A stretch of 64,000 bases of DNA from DATKQY01 sp035532475 (GTDB lineage Bacteria > Actinomycetota > Acidimicrobiia > Acidimicrobiales > Bog-793). This document shows, piece by piece, positions 1-8,009 of this stretch (positions are counted from its first letter, which is position 1; the number at the start of each line of letters is the position of its first letter). The notes under the pieces were generated by a model. That model was not told the DNA's origin and did no database searches. It saw nothing but the letters and a program-made list of their open reading frames with translations. The translations under genes were made by a program, and so were the position numbers. The stretch covers positions 7,905-71,904 of the forward strand of contig DATKQY010000064.1 in NCBI GenBank assembly GCA_035532475.1. The letters are read 5' to 3'.

Positions 1-975
1 CGCCTTCAGCCTGGTCGCCGCGTAGGTGATCGCCTCGTCCCAGGAGACCTCCCGCCATTCCTGGTCGATCGACTCGCGGATCATCGGGGAGAGGACCCGG
101 TCCTTGTGGGTCGCGTAGCCCCAGGCGAAGCGGCCCTTCACGCACGAGTGGCCCTCGTTGGCGCCCCCGTCCTTGTAGGGGACCATCCGCACGACCTCGT
201 CGCCGCGCAGCTCGACCTTGAACGAGCAGCCGACGCCGCAGTACGCGCACGTCGTGAGCACGGAGCGGCGCGGGACGCCGAGGGAGATGACCGACTTCTC
301 CTCGAGGGTCGCGGTCGGGCACACCTGCACGCAGGCGCCGCAGGAGACGCACTCGGAGTCGAAGAAGTTCGTCCCGCTCGGCGACACCTTCGAGCCGAAG
401 CCCCGCCCTTCGATGGTGAGGGCGAAGGTGCCCTGGGTCTCCTCGCAGGCACGCACGCAGCGCGAGCAGACGATGCACTTGGCCGGGTCGAACGTGAAGT
501 ACGGGTTCGTCTCGTCCTTCGCGGCGTCGAGGTGGTTGTCGCCGGCGTAGCCGTAGCGGACGTCGCGAAGCCCGACCGCCCCGGCCATGTCCTGCAGCTC
601 GCAGTCCCCGTTGGCGGCACACGTCAGGCAGTCGAGCGGGTGGTCGGAGATGTAGAGCTCCATCACGCCTCGGCGCAGCTTCTCGAGGCGCGGGGTCTGG
701 GTCGAGACCCGCATCCCCTCCGCGGCGGGCGTCGTGCACGAGGCAGGCGTGCCCCGCACGCCGTCGATCTCGACGAGGCAGAGCCGGCAGGAGCCGAAGG
801 CCTCCAGGCTGTCGGTCGCGCACAGCTTCGGCACGTCGATGCCGGCGAGCGCGGCGGCGCGCATGACCGAGCTGCCGGCGGGCACCGTGACCGGCATGCC
901 GTCGACCTCGATCGTCACGACCGCGTCCGAGCTGCGGGCCGGGGTCCCGAGGTCGTGCTCCTTGAGCAGCGTCAT
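1..975 (-). CDS. fdhA: Formate dehydrogenase alpha subunit, N-terminal part (runs off the window)
   Basis: Catalytic molybdenum/tungsten subunit of a soluble NAD-linked formate dehydrogenase. 325 codons are visible from ATG at 975 to base 1 with no stop, so the C-terminal part lies outside. Order of domains: a NuoG-like 2Fe-2S ferredoxin domain (Cys52, Cys63, Cys66 and a later Cys in TPASC), a His/Cys 4Fe-4S region (HPLDCLTCAANGDC), a two-cluster ferredoxin segment (CIVCSRCVRAC and CVSCGACVQVC), then the start of the bis-MGD domain with CAYCGVGC. GGAGG lies 8 nt before the ATG. It is last in a gamma-beta-alpha operon, 37 nt after the beta gene. The residue that ligates the metal (Cys or selenocysteine) is outside the window. 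NuoG-type hydrogenase subunits share the N-terminal part, but CAYCGVGC followed by the GDEVV segment and the nearby fdhD favour formate dehydrogenase. Confidence 0.9.
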   Translation of the reverse strand, partial: MTLLKEHDLGTPARSSDAVVTIEVDGMPVTVPAGSSVMRAAALAGIDVPKLCATDSLEAFGSCRLCLVEIDGVRGTPASCTTPAAEGMRVSTQTPRLEKLRRGVMELYISDHPLDCLTCAANGDCELQDMAGAVGLRDVRYGYAGDNHLDAAKDETNPYFTFDPAKCIVCSRCVRACEETQGTFALTIEGRGFGSKVSPSGTNFFDSECVSCGACVQVCPTATLEEKSVISLGVPRRSVLTTCAYCGVGCSFKVELRGDEVVRMVPYKDGGANEGHSCVKGRFAWGYATHKDRVLSPMIRESIDQEWREVSWDEAITYAATRLKA

Positions 976-1012
976 GGCAGTCGCCTCCGGTTCGCGCACC
1001 GTCTCCGCCGGG

Positions 1013-2569
1013 TCACGCTCGCTGGCCCTGCGGGAGGTGGAAGTCGTCGATGAAGTGGGTGAGGACGCTCCGGACGGGCATCGGCGTGAGACCGCCCATT
1101 GCGCACAGCGAGCCGTCGACCATGAGCTCGCACAGGTCCTCCAGGAGCTCGAGGTTAGCCTCGGGGTCCTGACCAGCGATAATCCGGTCGATCACCTCGA
1201 CGCCACGCACGGCGCCGACGCGGCAGGGCGTGCACTTTCCGCAGGACTCCTCGGCGCAGAACTCCATGGCGAAGCGCGCCTGGCGGGCCATGTCGACCGA
1301 GTCGTCGAAGACCACGATGCCGCCGTGGCCGACCATCGCGTTCGCCGCGGCGAAGGCCTCGTAGTCCATCGGGAGGTCGAACGAGGACGTCGGCACGTAG
1401 GCGCCGAGGGGTCCGCCGACCTGCGCGGCGCGCACCGGCCGTCCCGAGCGGGTGCCGCCACCGAAGTCGTTGACGAGCTGGCCGAGACTCACCCCGAAGG
1501 CGACCTCGACGATCCCGCCGCGTGCGACGTTGCCGGCGAGCTGGAAGACCTGCGTGCCACGCGAGCGCCCCACGCCGAGCTGCTGGTAGGCGCCGGCGCC
1601 CTCTGCGATGATCCAGGGGACGGCCGCCAGGGTGAGCACGTTGTTCACCACCGTGGGCCGTCCGAACAGCCCGGCGTGCGCCGGCAGCGGCGGCTTGGCC
1701 CGGATGACGCCGCGGCGGCCCTCCAGGCTCTCGAGCATCGCCGTCTCCTCGCCGCAGATGTAGGCGCCGGCGCCCACGCGAAGCGACAGGTCGAAGGCGC
1801 TCCCGCTGCCGAGGACGCTCGGCCCGAGCCAGCCCTGCAGGTAGGCGATCTCGATCGCCGTCCGCATCGTCGCGATGGCGTCGGGGTACTCCGAGCGGAC
1901 GTAGAGGTAGCCCTCGGTCGCCCCGACCGCGAGGGCGGCGATCGCCATCCCCTCGATGACGAGGAACGGGTCCCCCTCCATCAGCATGCGGTCGGCGAAC
2001 GTGCCGCTGTCGCCCTCGTCGGCGTTGCAGCAGACGAACTTCACGTCGGTGGTCGGTGCAGCGAGCACGGTCGACCACTTCACCCCGGCGGGGAAGCCGG
2101 CGCCGCCCCGCCCGCGAAGCCCCGAGTCCGTGACGGCCTCGACGATCGCCGGGGCCTCCATCGAAAGCGCCCGTCTGAGCCCGAGGAGGCCGCCGTGTGC
2201 CTCGTAGTCGTCGGGCGAGAGCGGGTCGGTCACCCCGACTCGGGCGAAGGTCAGCCGGGTCTGGCGCGCCAGCCAGGGGATCTCCTCGGTCGGGCCGAGC
2301 CGGAGGCGGTGCGGCGCACCCTCGGCAAGCCCGCTGTCGAGGAGCTCGGCGACGTCGCCCGCTGCGACGGGGCCGTACGCGATGCGCCCCGCCGGCGTGT
2401 CGACCTCGACGAGGGGCTCGAGCCAGAGCATGCCCCGGGACCCGTTGCGGACGATCGTGACCTCGATGCCGCGCTCCGCGGCGAGCCCGGCGAGCACCAC
2501 GGCGACCTCGTCGGCACCGACCGAGCGGGCGGAGGCGTCCCGGGGGACGTAGACGGTCGTCGGCGTCAT
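1013..2569 (-). CDS. fdhB: Formate dehydrogenase beta subunit (NuoF-like, FMN/NAD-binding)
   Basis: NADH-oxidoreductase subunit that passes formate-derived electrons to NAD+. 518 residues. The FMN/NAD site is visible as GRGGAGFPAG, CNADEGDSGTF and the ICGEETAMLESLEG segment, followed by an SLBB-like stretch and the C-terminal 4Fe-4S motif ESCGKCTPCRVG. The roughly 110 residues before these motifs resemble the thioredoxin-like extension found in NuoF homologues of formate dehydrogenases and hydrogenases. The start is ATG at 2569 because it overlaps the gamma-subunit stop by 4 nt (ATGA); the longer upstream reading is out of character and lies inside the gamma gene. It is transcribed between the gamma and alpha genes. 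Confidence 0.92.
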   Translation of the reverse strand: MTPTTVYVPRDASARSVGADEVAVVLAGLAAERGIEVTIVRNGSRGMLWLEPLVEVDTPAGRIAYGPVAAGDVAELLDSGLAEGAPHRLRLGPTEEIPWLARQTRLTFARVGVTDPLSPDDYEAHGGLLGLRRALSMEAPAIVEAVTDSGLRGRGGAGFPAGVKWSTVLAAPTTDVKFVCCNADEGDSGTFADRMLMEGDPFLVIEGMAIAALAVGATEGYLYVRSEYPDAIATMRTAIEIAYLQGWLGPSVLGSGSAFDLSLRVGAGAYICGEETAMLESLEGRRGVIRAKPPLPAHAGLFGRPTVVNNVLTLAAVPWIIAEGAGAYQQLGVGRSRGTQVFQLAGNVARGGIVEVAFGVSLGQLVNDFGGGTRSGRPVRAAQVGGPLGAYVPTSSFDLPMDYEAFAAANAMVGHGGIVVFDDSVDMARQARFAMEFCAEESCGKCTPCRVGAVRGVEVIDRIIAGQDPEANLELLEDLCELMVDGSLCAMGGLTPMPVRSVLTHFIDDFHLPQGQRA

Positions 2570-3060
2570 CTCGCGTCCTTGGTCGCGGCGTCGAAGATGG
2601 CGTCCAGGCCCTCCTCGCTGAGGCGGCCGACGAGTCGGCCGTCGACGAGCGCGGACGGCCCGAGCGCGCAGTTGCCGAGGCAGAACACCTGCTCCAGGCC
2701 GAGCCGGTTGTCCGCCGTGTGCTCGCCGAGCCCGATGCCGAGCCGGTCGCGGGCGTGCCCGACGAGGCGCTCCGCGCCGAGCGCCTGACACGCCTCGGCG
2801 CGGCAGAGCCGCACGACCGAGGCGGGCGGCGGCGCGGAGCGGAAGTCACGGTAGAAGGTGGCGACGCCGTGGACCTCGGCGCGGGAGAGGTTCAGGGCCC
2901 GGGCGACGATCGGGATCGCCCGCTCGTCGATGTAGCCGAACTCCTCGGCCAGCGCGTGGAGGACCTCGAGCAGCGGCCCGCGCTGGTTGCGGCGCGTCTC
3001 GATGAGCGCCTTCACCCGGTCCTCAGAGAAGACCGGAGCGTCCTGATCGAGCTTCGCCAC
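2566..3060 (-). CDS. Formate dehydrogenase gamma subunit (NuoE-like 2Fe-2S protein)
   Basis: First gene of the formate dehydrogenase operon, 164 residues, GTG start. The N-terminal helical region (RRNQRGPLLEVLHALAEEFG) and the thioredoxin-fold ferredoxin domain are typical of NuoE/HoxE. The four cluster cysteines are visible: CRAEACQALG contributes two, and CLGNCALG near the C-terminus contributes two. It would carry the 2Fe-2S cluster next to the FMN of the beta subunit. The stop overlaps the beta start by 4 nt, so translation is probably coupled. In this family the subunit is called gamma or fdsG; I leave the symbol blank because naming varies. Confidence 0.88.
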   Translation of the reverse strand: MAKLDQDAPVFSEDRVKALIETRRNQRGPLLEVLHALAEEFGYIDERAIPIVARALNLSRAEVHGVATFYRDFRSAPPPASVVRLCRAEACQALGAERLVGHARDRLGIGLGEHTADNRLGLEQVFCLGNCALGPSALVDGRLVGRLSEEGLDAIFDAATKDAR

Positions 3061-3099
3061 CTCACCTGCCCCCGTTCGGACCAGCGCTGACGAGCATCA

Positions 3100-3105
3100 A
3101 CCCTA
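3100..3105 (-). promoter_or_regulatory. Possible -10 element (TAGGGT) for the formate dehydrogenase operon
   Basis: On the minus strand TAGGGT lies about 40 nt upstream of the gamma-subunit GTG in the 202-nt gap between fdhD and the operon. It fits the TANNNT actinobacterial consensus. No convincing -35 box was seen, so this is tentative. Confidence 0.3.
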
Positions 3106-3262
3106 TCCCCTCGGGGCCGGCGTGGCCTCATCGGGCAAGGCGCTGCCGAACGGCGGTATCTGCGGGTTGTGCAGGTATCATCCCCGGATGCCCGCCGCGG
3201 TCGGCAAGGTGCGTCCGCCCGCATGACCGCCCGTCGCCGGCGGCCGGCTGGCCCCGGACGCC

Positions 3263-4177
3263 CTACTCCGCGAGCTCGATCCGCTCGCGGCCGGCGTAGA
3301 CGGTGCAGCTGTCGCCGCGCAGGAAACCGACGAGCGTCATCCCCGTCTCGCCCGCGAGGCGCGCCGCCAGGCTGGTGGCGGCCGAGACGGCCGCCACCAT
3401 GGGGACCCCGGCCCGGAGCGCCTTCTGCACGATCTCGAAGGAGAGCCTCCCGCTCACCATGAGGACCACCTCGCCGAGCGGGAGCCTCCCGCCGAGCAAG
3501 GCCCAGCCGAGCACCTTGTCGACGGCGTTGTGGCGCCCGACATCCTCGCGGAGCGCCAACACCTCGCCCTCGGCGGTGATGAGCGCGATGCCGTGGAGGC
3601 CGCCGGTCGAGTCGAAGGCCCGCTGGCCCGCCCGGAGCAGCTCGGGGAAGGTGCGGAGCACCTCGTAGGGGACCTTCATCCCGTCCGGCAGCGCCGGGTG
3701 GCCGCAGCCGCGCACCGCCTCGATGGAGGTGGTGCCGCAGACACCGCAGGCGCTCGAGGTGATGACGTGGCGCTGCAGGCTCGCCGGCGCCGCCGCGACG
3801 TTCAGCTCCGCCGTGACCACGTTGTAGCGCTGCTCGGCGTCGAGCTCGGGGTCGAGGCAGTAGGCGATGCGGCGGATGTCCTCCTTGCGCTCGACGACGC
3901 CTTCGGCGAGCAGGAAGCCGGCGACGAGCTCGAAGTCGTGGCCGGGGGTGCGCATCGTGATCGACAGCGTGGAGGCGCCGCCTGGACCGGCGAGGCGGAT
4001 CTCGAGCGGCTCCTCGACGGCGAGGCGGTCGGGACGCCCGACGAGCGCCCCGTTGCGCGGCTCGTAGACCGTGACGGTCGCTGTCGGGACGGGGCCCCCG
4101 GTGGCGGGCCGTTTGACGACGCCCTTGCCGCCCTGGCCTCGCGCGCTGCGTGCGGCGGCTCCAGTGCTCTCGCTCAC
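3263..4177 (-). CDS. fdhD: Formate dehydrogenase accessory sulfurtransferase FdhD
   Basis: FdhD transfers sulfur from a cysteine desulfurase to the molybdenum cofactor of formate dehydrogenase. The protein has the sulfur-carrying loop SSACGVCGTT (Cys-x-x-Cys), the EEPLEIRL strand near the start, the GHDFELVAGFL segment, and ALREDVGRHNAVDKV in the C-terminal half, all family hallmarks. I chose GTG at 4177 (304 residues) because GAGG lies 7 nt upstream; ATG at 4201 would add eight residues and longer readings are mostly Arg/Pro-rich. It sits 200 nt upstream of the formate dehydrogenase operon on the same strand, which supports a shared role. Confidence 0.9.
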   Translation of the reverse strand: MSESTGAAARSARGQGGKGVVKRPATGGPVPTATVTVYEPRNGALVGRPDRLAVEEPLEIRLAGPGGASTLSITMRTPGHDFELVAGFLLAEGVVERKEDIRRIAYCLDPELDAEQRYNVVTAELNVAAAPASLQRHVITSSACGVCGTTSIEAVRGCGHPALPDGMKVPYEVLRTFPELLRAGQRAFDSTGGLHGIALITAEGEVLALREDVGRHNAVDKVLGWALLGGRLPLGEVVLMVSGRLSFEIVQKALRAGVPMVAAVSAATSLAARLAGETGMTLVGFLRGDSCTVYAGRERIELAE

Positions 4178-4343
4178 GGCTCGTCCTCGCTCCCGCGCCA
4201 TCCGATGCCGGCCGGCCTCCGGCGCGGCGGCGACCGGACGCCGGGGCGGCTCGCCAGGAGACGTTACCGGTGCCCGCTCCGCGTGGCGCACGCGCCGCCC
4301 GGCCGTCTTCCCGGTGACCGGCCGTGGGCGGCCGGACGGGCGC

Positions 4344-5579
4344 TCAGTGCTGCCAGACCCGGACGTAGTCGACGCGCATCGTCGCCGGCACCTGCGCGGG
4401 GCCGCCGTTCGTCTGGTCCACGGCGAGGTTGAGGATCAGGTACATCGGCGCGGCGGTGACGCCGGAGGTGACCGTCTCGAGCTTCTGGCCGTCGTAGTAC
4501 CAGGTGACCGAGCCGGGCTCCCAGTCGGCGCCGAAGGTGTGCCAGCCACCGGTGACCGTGCCGTTCGAGCAGCTCCCGCCCTCGCCGGCACCGTCGCCGT
4601 TCGGCCCGTGGAAGGTGCCGCAGGGCTTCCCGCCGAGCCCCTCGACGACGTCGATCTCGCCGTCGGTCGGCCAGTTCTGCCCGACGGTCCAGAACGCCGG
4701 CCAGTCGGTCGCGGTGCTGCCGGAGCCGGGCAGCCAGATGCGGGCCTCGGCGAAGCCGTAGGTGAAGGAGAACTTCCCGTTCGTGGTGACGATGCCGCTC
4801 GCGTACGGCCGCGTCCCGGCGCACGACTCGCTCTTCGCGACCGCCGTCAGATCGAGCTCGCCGTTCGCGACCGCGACCTGCCCCGGGTCGTAGCACTCCT
4901 CCTCGGAGCTGTTGACCGGCTGGGTGACGCCGCTGCCGAACCAGCCGGTCGACCACTTGGAGGTGTCGAGCGAGGCCCCCGCGAACTCGTCGTCGAACAC
5001 GAGGTTCCACGGGCCGGGGGGAGCGCCGACGGGCTGGGCCGTCGCGGCCGACTGCGGCGGCTCGACGACGTCCGACGGCGTCGACGCCGGCGTCGTGCCG
5101 GAGGTGGTGCCGGAGGTGGTGCTGCTCGTCGTGGACGTGCCGGTCGCCGGCTTGTTGACGGAGTTCTCCGCCGCCGGCTTCGCCGGGTGCTTCGCGATCC
5201 TCGCCGCGGGGCGACGCTTCGGTCGGTGGCGCACGAGGCGCTTGTGGCGGAGGGCGACGTGCCTGTGCCGCACAACGTGCTTGCGGCGCACGACGTGCTT
5301 GCGGCGCACGACGTGCTTGCGGCGCGCGGTGGGCTTTCGAGGTGCAGCCTGCTCGTGACGCACGACGTGGCGGCGGTGGACGAGGCGCGCGGGGGTGCGC
5401 CGCGAGCTCGCCGGCGCGGCGGTCGCCGTGGCGGCGAAGCCGAGCAGCGGCACGACGGTGACCAGGGCGATCAGGAGGACCAGGAGGTTGCGAGCGGTCC
5501 GGCTGATCGGGCGTCTGGCGGGGCGGCTCGCCTGCCGCCGTCCGCGCCCAACCACCTTCTGGTCCACGATCGGTCTCAC
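4344..5579 (-). CDS. Secreted glycoside hydrolase family 16 protein (beta-glucanase-like)
   Basis: Predicted extracellular beta-1,3 or mixed-linkage glucanase, 411 residues from a GTG start. Residues about 28-52 form a hydrophobic signal/anchor segment ending near ATATAAPA. Then comes a strikingly basic Arg/His/Lys stretch of roughly 60 residues with repeated VVRRKH units, a Ser/Thr-rich linker, and a GH16 catalytic domain starting at about NLVFDDEF. The catalytic motif is clear as GEIDVVEGLG (nucleophile and acid/base glutamates in ExDxxE), with WPAFW and GWHTFGADW also typical. The domain ends at MRVDYVRVWQH. No carbohydrate-binding module was seen. GH16 specificity cannot be set from motifs alone. 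The start is uncertain: no Shine-Dalgarno sequence precedes the GTG. Confidence 0.87.
   Translation of the reverse strand: MRPIVDQKVVGRGRRQASRPARRPISRTARNLLVLLIALVTVVPLLGFAATATAAPASSRRTPARLVHRRHVVRHEQAAPRKPTARRKHVVRRKHVVRRKHVVRHRHVALRHKRLVRHRPKRRPAARIAKHPAKPAAENSVNKPATGTSTTSSTTSGTTSGTTPASTPSDVVEPPQSAATAQPVGAPPGPWNLVFDDEFAGASLDTSKWSTGWFGSGVTQPVNSSEEECYDPGQVAVANGELDLTAVAKSESCAGTRPYASGIVTTNGKFSFTYGFAEARIWLPGSGSTATDWPAFWTVGQNWPTDGEIDVVEGLGGKPCGTFHGPNGDGAGEGGSCSNGTVTGGWHTFGADWEPGSVTWYYDGQKLETVTSGVTAAPMYLILNLAVDQTNGGPAQVPATMRVDYVRVWQH
5273..5326 (-). repeat. 18-bp in-frame tandem repeat encoding a His/Arg/Lys-rich linker
   Basis: Three consecutive 18-bp units (plus-strand core cgtgcttgcggcgcac) lie inside the GH16 gene and encode HVVRRK-type hexapeptides on the minus strand. 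Diverged copies continue on both sides. The repeats have no spacers, so this is a coding repeat and not a CRISPR array. Confidence 0.8.
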
Positions 5580-5936
5580 GACCCGGCGCCGACGCGAGTT
5601 GAGCCCGCAGGTGACGCAGGGCGCCGCTTTCGACGGCCGGCGCGTTCGAGCCGCCCGGACCGCGTCCCGGGGGACGCCTCACCGCCCTCCGGGACCCCGC
5701 CGAGGCCTCCCTCAGCTGCAGTATGCGGTGGCGGGCGAAAGCAGGTGAGATGCCACGAGACCTCACGTGAGGTCGTGACCGCGCGGGCGGACCCATCGGG
5801 GCGCCGGTCGGGTGCGCTGTCGCCGCCCGGTCACCGCGACCGCGACGCGGGCCGGGAGATCATGGTTCGGCGCTGCCGAATACTCCGGCCGGAGCGGCCC
5901 GAGCCGGGCCGGTCCGCGCCGGGGCCGGGTGTCGGC
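5580..5936. other. 357-nt intergenic region with a 14-bp palindrome
   Basis: This region holds the upstream sequence of the GH16 gene and the 3' end of the MBL gene. The only clear element is a perfect 14-bp palindrome, ACCTCACGTGAGGT, at 5760-5773, inside a slightly imperfect longer one (CACGAG...CGTG). It is about 180 nt upstream of the GH16 start and could be an operator. I looked for a ydaO-type c-di-AMP riboswitch and did not find its conserved blocks. Confidence 0.4.
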
Positions 5937-6872
5937 TCACGCTGGCGTGCCGCCCCCTGCCGCGGCGTCGCGGCGATGGTCGAGCCAGCGGCGGAAGCCG
6001 TCGGCGTTCGAATGGATGCCGTTCAGGGTCTCGACGCGCTCGCGTGCTTCGGGCTCCACCTCCGAGAGGTCACCGGCGAAGCGGGCCGCGAGCGCTTCGG
6101 CGATGTCGCGTCCCTCGTGGTAGGCGCGCTCGGCCTCTTCCGCCCAGGTCCGCAACGTCTCCTCGGCGTCGTCGAGGAGCTCGTCGACCGGGACCGGGAC
6201 GACCCCGTAGTGCGCGAGGGCGATCGCGCCCGGGCGGTACCTGCGGAAGCGCCCGAGCGACGCCACGGCGAGGTCGAGGTCGAAGTCGGGCGGCGGCGTC
6301 GCCGGCCGCAGCGTCCCGCCGTCGGGCAGCCGGACCCCGACGGCGTCGCCGGCGAAGAGCAGGCCGCTCCCGGAGTCCTGGAAGCCGAGGTGGTGCTTGG
6401 CGTGACCCGGCGAGTCGATCGCCGTGAGGACGCGCCCGCCGCCGAGCTCGAGCCGCTCGCCGTCACCGAGCACCCGGATGCGGTCGGCGGGGGTCGGATC
6501 GAGCCGCCCGTACAGGTCGTCGAGGAGGTGGCCGTAGACGCGTCCCGCGGAGGCCACGAGGCGGCTCGGGTCGACGAGGTGGCGGGCGCCGAGCTCGTGG
6601 ACGTACACGGTGGCGTTCGGGAACGCCCGGGCGACGTCGCCGACCCCGCCCGCGTGGTCGAGGTGGATGTGGGTGACGGCGATCCCGGCGAGCTCACCGG
6701 GGCCGACGCCGAGCGCGTCGAGGGCGTCGAGCAGGACGGGGACCGAGCTCTGGCTGCCTGTCTCCACGAGCACCGGCGCGCTCCCGCTGAGGAGGTAGCC
6801 GGCGGTCGTGTGCGCCCAGCCGCCGAGCAAGGTGTCGATCTCGATGACGCCCGGAGCGACCTCGGCCGTCAT
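5937..6872 (-). CDS. MBL-fold hydrolase, last gene of the glucan/glucose operon
   Basis: Metallo-beta-lactamase-fold hydrolase of 311 residues. Metal-binding motif THIHLDHAGG is followed by SPGHAKHH and FAGDAVG, giving the usual His/Asp set for two metals, with a C-terminal AHYG. The C-terminal 90 residues are helical and Glu/Arg-rich. It lies 43 nt after a glucose dehydrogenase gene and is probably co-transcribed with it and with the GH15 gene upstream. The family includes lactonases, glyoxalases II and phosphodiesterases; the context makes a lactonase acting on glucono-1,5-lactone possible, but nothing in the sequence proves that substrate. Confidence 0.75.
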   Translation of the reverse strand: MTAEVAPGVIEIDTLLGGWAHTTAGYLLSGSAPVLVETGSQSSVPVLLDALDALGVGPGELAGIAVTHIHLDHAGGVGDVARAFPNATVYVHELGARHLVDPSRLVASAGRVYGHLLDDLYGRLDPTPADRIRVLGDGERLELGGGRVLTAIDSPGHAKHHLGFQDSGSGLLFAGDAVGVRLPDGGTLRPATPPPDFDLDLAVASLGRFRRYRPGAIALAHYGVVPVPVDELLDDAEETLRTWAEEAERAYHEGRDIAEALAARFAGDLSEVEPEARERVETLNGIHSNADGFRRWLDHRRDAAAGGGTPA

Positions 6873-6915
6873 CGAGGGCGGCTCCGGGCGCGTCCTGGCG
6901 CGGCGGGCCGGAGCC

Positions 6916-7962
6916 TCACGAGGACACCTCGACGACCACCTTCACGTCGTCGGGCCGGCGCTCGAGCGCCTCGTGGAACTGCTCGAGCGGGACCCGGCGC
7001 GAGATGAGCTTCGCGAGCCAGTCGTGGTCGGCCGCCCCGAGCGCCTTCGCCCCCGCCTCGTAGTGGCGGCGGTTGGCGTTCACCGACCCGAACACGCTCT
7101 TGTTGCCGAGCACCGCGGAGCGGGCGACGGCGCCGAGGTCGAGCTCGGTGGTCGTCCCCGTCGGGGAGACGCCCGTCAGGCAGAGCACGCCGCCCGTGCC
7201 GAGTGCGGCGAGCGAGTCGGCGACGAGGCTCGGCACGCCGGTGCATTCGACGATGATGTCGGGGTCGGGGCAGGCGTCGGCGAGCTTGCCCGTGTGGTAC
7301 GCGGCACCGAGCGCCCGGACGAGGTCGGGCTTCGTCCCCTGCTCGACCCGGTCGATCACATGCACCTCGAGCCCCTTTTGCATGCCGAGAAGCGCCGCGA
7401 GGATCCCGATCGGCCCGGCGCCGACGACGAGCGCGGTCCGCGGTCGCCAGGTGACGCGGTTGCCGACCTCCTCGGCCTGCTCCCACGCCTTTGCCACGAC
7501 CGTGGTCGGCTCGAGCAAGACGCCGAGCTCGCCGAGGCCCCGGTCGACGGCGACGAGCGCGTCCGGCTGCACGCGGTACCGCTCGCGCATGAAACCGTCC
7601 AGCTCCTTGATGCCGTGCTCGGTGTACTGGCCGTTGCGGCACTCGTCCCACTCGCCCGCGCCGCACGAGTAGCACGGGACCGGGTCGGGCCGGCGGACGA
7701 TCGCCACGACGAGATCGCCCGTGGCGAAGCCCGATCCGCTCGGCGCGTCCACGACCCGTCCGAGCGACTCGTGGCCGAGCACGAGGCGGTCCCGTCCCGG
7801 CGGCGCCCATCCGTAGTCGCCGGAGACGATCTCGATGTCGGTGCCGCAGACGCCGACGGCGATGGTCTCGACGAGGACCGGGCCCTCAGATTCGTCGGGC
7901 TCGGGGACGTCCGTCACCTCGGCGGACGACGCGTGCCTGGGTCGGACCGTGATCGCTCGCAT
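6916..7962 (-). CDS. Glucose 1-dehydrogenase-like zinc alcohol dehydrogenase (MDR family)
   Basis: Medium-chain dehydrogenase of 348 residues that most resembles NAD(P)-dependent glucose 1-dehydrogenases of archaeal type. Catalytic-zinc region GVCGTDIEIVSG and GHESLGRV; structural-zinc cysteines in PCYSCGAGEWDEC; Rossmann motif GAGPIGILAALLG; the C-terminal segment has NKSVFGSVNANRRHYEAG, characteristic of the glucose dehydrogenase subgroup. GGAGGAGG lies about 10 nt upstream of the ATG. It is downstream of a GH15 enzyme that should release glucose, which fits oxidation of glucose to gluconolactone. A related sugar or polyol dehydrogenase activity is possible. Confidence 0.8.
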   Translation of the reverse strand: MRAITVRPRHASSAEVTDVPEPDESEGPVLVETIAVGVCGTDIEIVSGDYGWAPPGRDRLVLGHESLGRVVDAPSGSGFATGDLVVAIVRRPDPVPCYSCGAGEWDECRNGQYTEHGIKELDGFMRERYRVQPDALVAVDRGLGELGVLLEPTTVVAKAWEQAEEVGNRVTWRPRTALVVGAGPIGILAALLGMQKGLEVHVIDRVEQGTKPDLVRALGAAYHTGKLADACPDPDIIVECTGVPSLVADSLAALGTGGVLCLTGVSPTGTTTELDLGAVARSAVLGNKSVFGSVNANRRHYEAGAKALGAADHDWLAKLISRRVPLEQFHEALERRPDDVKVVVEVSS

Positions 7963-8009
7963 CGGGTTGGTTCCTCCTCCGTGGGACGTACGCGTCGCGC
8001 CGGGAGCGC

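Noticed and set aside
734..2788. Long plus-strand open frame of 684 codons across the formate dehydrogenase genes
   Set aside because: It is antisense to fdhB and the gamma subunit, with Arg/Ala/Gly/Asp-rich composition and no domain. In DNA this GC-rich, antisense frames stay open by chance.
5273..5326. CRISPR-like 18-bp repeats
   Set aside because: No unique spacers; the repeat is in frame within the GH16 gene.
5580..5760. Possible c-di-AMP (ydaO-type) riboswitch upstream of the GH16 gene
   Set aside because: The conserved blocks (GGGGAACC, GGGGTGAATCC, GAACCCGTCAGCTAACC) are not present on the minus strand.
4071..7007. 978-codon plus-strand frame
   Set aside because: It runs antisense to the GH16 and MBL genes, which have clear catalytic motifs; the product has no recognisable structure.
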